This document shows, piece by piece, positions 60,045 through 64,000 of a stretch of 64,000 nucleotides of DNA (positions within the stretch are counted from its first letter, which is position 1; each line of letters starts with the position of its first letter). Source of the DNA: Rhodopseudomonas palustris (lineage in GTDB: Bacteria; Pseudomonadota; Alphaproteobacteria; Rhizobiales; Xanthobacteraceae); contig NZ_CP140155.1 of the NCBI RefSeq assembly GCF_034479375.1, forward strand, positions 3,820,501 to 3,884,500, written 5' to 3'. The notes beneath the pieces were generated by a model. That model worked only from the letters and a program-made list of their open reading frames with translations, did not search any database and was not told the DNA's origin. The position numbers and the translations under genes are program-made.

Positions 60045-61031
60045 TCAGCGGCCCTTCACCGGGGTTTCGGGAATCGGGGTCAGCGGCGGCTTGCCGTCGA
60101 ACCACGCCTGGAGATTGTCGACCACGAGCTGGTCCATCGCATTGCGTGTCACCACCGAGGCCGAGCCGATATGCGGCAGCAGGATCACGTTCGGCAGCGC
60201 GCGCAACTCTTCCGGCACGTTCGGCTCGTCGACGAACACGTCGAGACCGGCGGCGAGGATCGTGCCCGATTGCAACGCCGCGATCAGCGCCGGCTCGTCG
60301 ACCACCGAGCCGCGCGCGACGTTGATCAGCACGCCGCGCGGACCGAGCGCGGCCAGCACCTCGGCGTTGATCAGCTTCGATGTCGAGGCGCCGCCGGGGA
60401 TGATCACGATCAGCGCGTCGACCTCCTTCGCCATCGCGATCAGGTCGGGATAATGCTTGTAGTTCACGCCCGGCGCCGGCTTGCGCGAGTGATACACCAC
60501 CGGCACCAGCGAGGCGTCGAGCCGCCGCGCGATGGCTTGCCCGATCCGGCCCATGCCGACGATGCCGACGGTGCGGTCGCGCAGCGAGCCTTTGCTGAGC
60601 GGATAGGGCTGCGTCGCCCACAGCCCGGAGCGGACATGCGCATCGGCGCGGACGAATTCGCGCAACGTGGCGATCAAGAGGCCGAGCGCGGTGTCGGCGA
60701 CTTCCTCGGTGAGCACGTCGGGCGTGTTGGTGACGACGACGCCGTGCTGCGCCGCCCAGCCGGAATCGATGTGGTCGTAGCCGACGCCGAACGAGGCGAT
60801 GATCTCGAGCGTCGGGTAGCGCGCCAGCATCGCCGCCTGGGTCGGCACCAGGCCGGTGACCGCGACGCCGCGAATCCTGGCCCGAACGTCGTCGCCGAGG
60901 CGGTCGAGATCGGCCGGCTGCTCGCATCGGTGCAGGACATAGCGCTGCGGAAAGCCCTCGTTCACCACTGGCTTGTTCGGCCCGTAGATCAGCAGATCGA
61001 TGGCGTCCGCCGAGCCCGTTTCCCCCGCCAT
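60045..61031 (-). CDS. D-2-hydroxyacid dehydrogenase
   Basis: A 328-residue NAD(P)H oxidoreductase. The Rossmann motif VGIVGMGRIGQA lies near residue 157, and the catalytic Arg (NVARGSVVDE), Glu (DEPNVPEEL) and His (LPHIGSAS) are present. It shares the SFGVGYDHID substrate loop with the GyaR group. ATG at 61031 overlaps the permease stop by one base (TAATG). Sitting inside the ABC operon, it may act on the imported compound or a product of it. Confidence 0.86.
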   Translation of the reverse strand: MAGETGSADAIDLLIYGPNKPVVNEGFPQRYVLHRCEQPADLDRLGDDVRARIRGVAVTGLVPTQAAMLARYPTLEIIASFGVGYDHIDSGWAAQHGVVVTNTPDVLTEEVADTALGLLIATLREFVRADAHVRSGLWATQPYPLSKGSLRDRTVGIVGMGRIGQAIARRLDASLVPVVYHSRKPAPGVNYKHYPDLIAMAKEVDALIVIIPGGASTSKLINAEVLAALGPRGVLINVARGSVVDEPALIAALQSGTILAAGLDVFVDEPNVPEELRALPNVILLPHIGSASVVTRNAMDQLVVDNLQAWFDGKPPLTPIPETPVKGR

Positions 61032-61855
61032 TATTGTTCCTTTCCGAGCGCGCTTTCGTGCCAGCGCCGCAGCAGCAGATGCGACAGCAGCGCGAGCAGC
61101 CCATAGATGACAATGCCCGCCGCGGAGAGCAACAGCAAGGCGGCGAACATGCGGGGAATGTTGAGCCGGTAGCCGGATTCGGCGATCCTGTAGGCGAGGC
61201 CGGAGCCGGCGCCGGCGGAGCCCGCCGCGATCTCGGCCACCACCGCGCCGATCAGCGACAGCCCGCCGGCGATGCGCAGGCCGCCGAGGATGTAGGGCAG
61301 CGCCGCCGGCAGCTTCAGCCGCAGCAGCGTCTGCCAGCGCGACGCGCCGTACAGCCGGAACAGCCCGGCGAGATTGCGGTCGACCGAGTTGAGCCCGAGC
61401 GTGGTGTTGGCCAGCACCGGAAAGAACGCGACGATGAAGGCGCAGGCCACGACGGCGGTGTCCTGCGGCAGATAGATCAGCAGCAGCGGCGCGATCGCGA
61501 TCACCGGCGTCACCTGCAGCACCACCGCATAGGGAAACAGCGAGTACTCCACCCAGCGCGACTGGTTGAACAGCAGCGCCAGCGCGATGCCGCCGATCGC
61601 CGCGGCGAGAAAGCCCTGCAGCGTGGTGACCAGCGTCGCCAGCAGCGAGGCCGACAGCACCGGCCAATCGGCCACCAGCGTCTGCGCCACCAGCCCCGGA
61701 CCCGGCAGGATATAGGGCGGGATCTGATTGAGCCGGACGACGAGGTCCCACGCCGCGACGCCGGCGGCCAGCACCACGACCGGCAGCAGCACGCGTAGCA
61801 GGCTCGCCGCGCCGAGGCGCGCGGGCTGCAATTCGATCGGCTCGGATTCGCTCAT
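61031..61855 (-). CDS. ABC transporter permease (NitT/TauT family)
   Basis: A 274-residue inner-membrane permease with six or so hydrophobic segments and the EAA loop YGASRWQTLLRLKLPAALPYILGGLR (about 187-212) that contacts the ATPase. It belongs to the SsuC/ThiX group. ATG at 61855 overlaps the ATPase stop (61852). A long N-terminal in-frame extension is discarded. Confidence 0.9.
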   Translation of the reverse strand: MSESEPIELQPARLGAASLLRVLLPVVVLAAGVAAWDLVVRLNQIPPYILPGPGLVAQTLVADWPVLSASLLATLVTTLQGFLAAAIGGIALALLFNQSRWVEYSLFPYAVVLQVTPVIAIAPLLLIYLPQDTAVVACAFIVAFFPVLANTTLGLNSVDRNLAGLFRLYGASRWQTLLRLKLPAALPYILGGLRIAGGLSLIGAVVAEIAAGSAGAGSGLAYRIAESGYRLNIPRMFAALLLLSAAGIVIYGLLALLSHLLLRRWHESALGKEQ

Positions 61856-62655
61856 GCGCGCACCTTTGCGGTGCCGGTTTCCGCCAGCGCGCGCGAGACC
61901 TCGCGGCATTGCGCGGCGTAGTCCGCCGAGGTGCGGAATTCCGCGTCGCGCGGCTCGGGCGCAGCGATCCGGAATTCCGCCGCGATCGTTCCCGGCCGCG
62001 GCGACATCACCACGACGCGCTGCGACAGATACACCGACTCGAACACCGAATGCGTCACGAACAGCACGGTCTTGCCGAGTTCGCGCCACAGCGCCAGCAG
62101 ATCGTCATTGAGCCGGAAGCGGGTGATCTCGTCGAGCGCGGCGAACGGCTCGTCCATCAGCAGGATGTCCGGATCGGTGACCAGCGCGCGCGCCAGCGAC
62201 GCCCGCATCTTCATGCCGCCGGAGAGTTCGCGCGGATAGGCCTCGGCGAAGTCCGACAGATCGACCCGCGCCAACGCCGCGTCGACGCGGCGGGCGATCT
62301 CGGCGGACGGCGCGTGCGCGAGCTGCAGCGGCAGGCCGACATTGCCGCGGACGCTGGTCCACGGCATCAGCGTCGGCTCCTGAAACACGAAGCCGATCGA
62401 ATGCCCGTTTCGCGGCTGCGACGCCACCTCGATGCGGCCGGAGGACGGCACGGCCAGTCCGGCGATCAGCCGCAGCGCGGTCGACTTGCCGCAGCCGGAC
62501 GGCCCGAGCAGCGAGACGAATTCGCCGCGGCCGACGGCGAGATCGATCGGCCCGAGCGCCGGCACGCCGTTGCGATAGATCTTGGTCACCGCGCGCAGGC
62601 GGATCGCCTGACCTGCCGCCGGGCCGTCGAGATCGCGCGAGGAGGACACCGCCAT
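61852..62655 (-). CDS. ABC transporter ATPase (NitT/TauT family)
   Basis: A 267-residue ATPase with Walker A GPSGCGKST (51-59), Q-loop FVFQEPTLMPW, signature LSGGMKMRASLARAL, Walker B ILLMDEPFAALD and the H-loop VTHSVFES. It powers the adjacent permease. The 11-base gap after the binding-protein gene and overlap with the permease indicate one operon. Confidence 0.93.
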   Translation of the reverse strand: MAVSSSRDLDGPAAGQAIRLRAVTKIYRNGVPALGPIDLAVGRGEFVSLLGPSGCGKSTALRLIAGLAVPSSGRIEVASQPRNGHSIGFVFQEPTLMPWTSVRGNVGLPLQLAHAPSAEIARRVDAALARVDLSDFAEAYPRELSGGMKMRASLARALVTDPDILLMDEPFAALDEITRFRLNDDLLALWRELGKTVLFVTHSVFESVYLSQRVVVMSPRPGTIAAEFRIAAPEPRDAEFRTSADYAAQCREVSRALAETGTAKVRA

Positions 62656-62665
62656 CGCGCCGGCG

Positions 62666-63787
62666 CTATTTGTTCGGCCGCAGATCGACGCCGACGCCCT
62701 TGTTGGTGAATTGCAGCGTATAGGCCTGGCGGAAATCCAGATCGCGCTTGACCACGCCGGCGCGCGACATCTTGTCGAAGAAGCTGGCGTAGCGCGCGTC
62801 GCTCATCGCGCCGATGCCGTTCTTCACCGCGTCGCCGGAATCGACGATGCCGTGTTCCTTCATCTTCTCGACCGAATAGGCCAGCATCTCGTCGGTCATC
62901 TCCGGATTGAGCGACTTGATCATCGTGTTGCCCGCCGAGTTGTCGCCGTAGAGGTAGTTGTACCAGCCGATCATCGAGGCGTCGACGAAGCGCTGGATCA
63001 TCTCCGGGTTCTTGTCGATCAGGTCGCGGCGCGTCTCGATCAGCGTCGAATAGCCGTCGAGGCCGTAATCGGCGAGCAGCAGGACGTTCGGCTTGAATTT
63101 CGCCTTCTGCTCGATCACGAACGGCTCGGAGGTGACGTAGCCCTGCATCGCCGAGTTGCGGTCGATGATGAAGGGCTGCGGATTCGACGTGTAGGGCTTC
63201 ACCTTGGCTTCGCTGAAGCCGTATTCGGATTTCAGCCACTGGAAGTAGCTGGCGATGCCCTCCTTGGAGACGAACAGCGTCAGCCGCTTGAGGTCGTCGA
63301 GCTTCTCGACCTTGGATTCCGGATGGGTCAGGAACACCTGCGGGTCGCGCTGGAAGATGGCGGCGATCGCCACCACCGGGACATTGCTGGCGACCGCGTC
63401 GAACGATTGCAGCGTATTGGCGGTCATGAAGAAATCGAGCTTGCCGGCGAGCAGCAGCGCGCGGTTGTTGACGTTGGGTCCGCCCGGCACGATCGTCACG
63501 TCCAGCCCGTAGGCCTTGTAGGTGCCGTCGGCGACCGCCTGGAAGAAACCGCCGTGCTCGCCCTCGGCGACCCAGTTGGTGCCGAACGAGACCTTGTCGA
63601 AGCCGCCCTCCGGAACCTTGCGCACCGGCTGCAGCTTCGGCGGCGGAGGCTTCTTCGGCGGCGGCGGCGGGGCGGGCTTTTCGACCGGCTTGGCCGGAGC
63701 CGGCGGCGGCGAGGCCAGGGCCGGAAACGCCAGCGACGCTGCCACGACGGCCCCGGTTAACGCTCGCAGCAGGAAGGCGGGGGTCAT
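62666..63787 (-). CDS. ABC transporter substrate-binding protein (NMT1/THI5-like)
   Basis: A 373-residue periplasmic protein: signal peptide 1-25, a Pro/Lys-rich spacer (27-55, PPPPPKKPPPP) not usual in the family, then the binding fold (FGTNWVAEGEHGGFFQAVADG, VPGGPNVNNRALLLAGKLDFF). NMT1/THI5-like proteins bind pyrimidine precursors, nitrate analogues or aromatic acids. The ligand here is unknown. ATG at 63787 has GGAGT upstream. First gene of the operon and divergent from 63941. Confidence 0.88.
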   Translation of the reverse strand: MTPAFLLRALTGAVVAASLAFPALASPPPAPAKPVEKPAPPPPPKKPPPPKLQPVRKVPEGGFDKVSFGTNWVAEGEHGGFFQAVADGTYKAYGLDVTIVPGGPNVNNRALLLAGKLDFFMTANTLQSFDAVASNVPVVAIAAIFQRDPQVFLTHPESKVEKLDDLKRLTLFVSKEGIASYFQWLKSEYGFSEAKVKPYTSNPQPFIIDRNSAMQGYVTSEPFVIEQKAKFKPNVLLLADYGLDGYSTLIETRRDLIDKNPEMIQRFVDASMIGWYNYLYGDNSAGNTMIKSLNPEMTDEMLAYSVEKMKEHGIVDSGDAVKNGIGAMSDARYASFFDKMSRAGVVKRDLDFRQAYTLQFTNKGVGVDLRPNK

Positions 63788-63940
63788 GATTGGACTCCGT
63801 CGTTCGTTTTGGCCCATGATGGGAGCAGCGAGGCGGCGCGGTTTCGTCCGGTCCGGGATAGATAGCGAAACAATGCGGGCATTTGAACCACTTATCCGGA
63901 AGGCGGCCGCACGCCCGGACCGCGCCCGAGTCACGAATTC

Positions 63941-64000
63941 ATGACCAAGCTTCCGCCCCGCGACTGGACCGAGATCCGCTGGCCGGAGATCGGCGACGCC
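63941..64000 (+). CDS. Start of a creatininase-family gene (runs off the right edge)
   Basis: The last 60 bases give MTKLPPRDWTEIRWPEIGDA in frame, 20 codons. The RDWTEIRWPEI pattern resembles the start of creatininase/creatinine amidohydrolase-like proteins. It is divergent from the ABC operon, a common pairing for importers of amide or cyclic compounds. The catalytic part is outside the window, so this is tentative. Confidence 0.5.
   Translation, partial: MTKLPPRDWTEIRWPEIGDA

Overview
The window is GC-rich, densely packed alphaproteobacterial chromosome. The best match is a Rhodopseudomonas palustris-like member of the Bradyrhizobium group. This rests on gene content: an Irr regulator with a haem-binding Cys-Pro motif, a PraR-type XRE regulator, a Fur paralogue of the rhizobial type, FabA/FabB fatty-acid synthesis, and several families of short palindromic intergenic repeats typical of that group. 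No species-level search could be run. I found no tRNA, rRNA, CRISPR array, prophage or large mobile island. Almost everything is core housekeeping DNA.

Layout. 1-5899 (minus): ubiE-ubiB-coaBC-dut and a truncated PAS sensor kinase, with ubiquinone and coenzyme A genes coupled by 4-base overlaps. 6273-12633: mutM, a degenerate trypsin-like protein, a MoeB/ThiF adenylyltransferase, a D-2-hydroxyacid dehydrogenase, an exported SH3 protein and irr. 12893-15773 (plus): the fatty-acid set fabA-fabB-fabI. 15844-16497: a REP-associated transposase (RAYT) between inverted copies of a repeat that recurs in this window. 16728-24419: oxidative-stress and envelope genes: katG and oxyR (divergent), a triple-PAS chemoreceptor, a Tat-exported superoxide dismutase and an LpxR-like lipid A deacylase. 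24834-35228 (minus): the classic rimP-nusA-ylxR-infB-rbfA-truB-rpsO-pnp transcription/translation cluster. 35819-43937 (minus): trmB, praR, miaB-phoH-ybeY-corC-lnt and a HAD phosphatase. 44106-50046 (minus): tsaB-rimI-fur, nfuA, a Usp protein and murJ-trpS. 50475-57072: a PfkB sugar/nucleoside kinase, an acyl-CoA synthetase with a serine hydrolase, and gabD. 57547-64000: an AraC/GyrI regulator, a vapBC toxin-antitoxin pair, and an ABC importer operon that also carries a 2-hydroxyacid dehydrogenase and a double-domain protease inhibitor, divergent from the start of a probable creatininase-family gene.

The most interesting signals are: (i) the RAYT with flanking inverted repeats and dispersed family members, mostly between convergent genes; (ii) a FitA-like ribbon-helix-helix domain fused in frame to the N terminus of CoaBC; (iii) a near-perfect palindrome sitting exactly between the -35 and -10 elements of the irr promoter; (iv) a promoter followed by an intrinsic-terminator-like hairpin in the rimP-nusA leader; (v) an 8-bp inverted repeat over the vapBC -10 box; (vi) an exported PG-binding/trypsin-like protein that has lost its catalytic histidine. 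I did not find a clearly new multi-gene system; the RAYT/repeat set is the closest to one.
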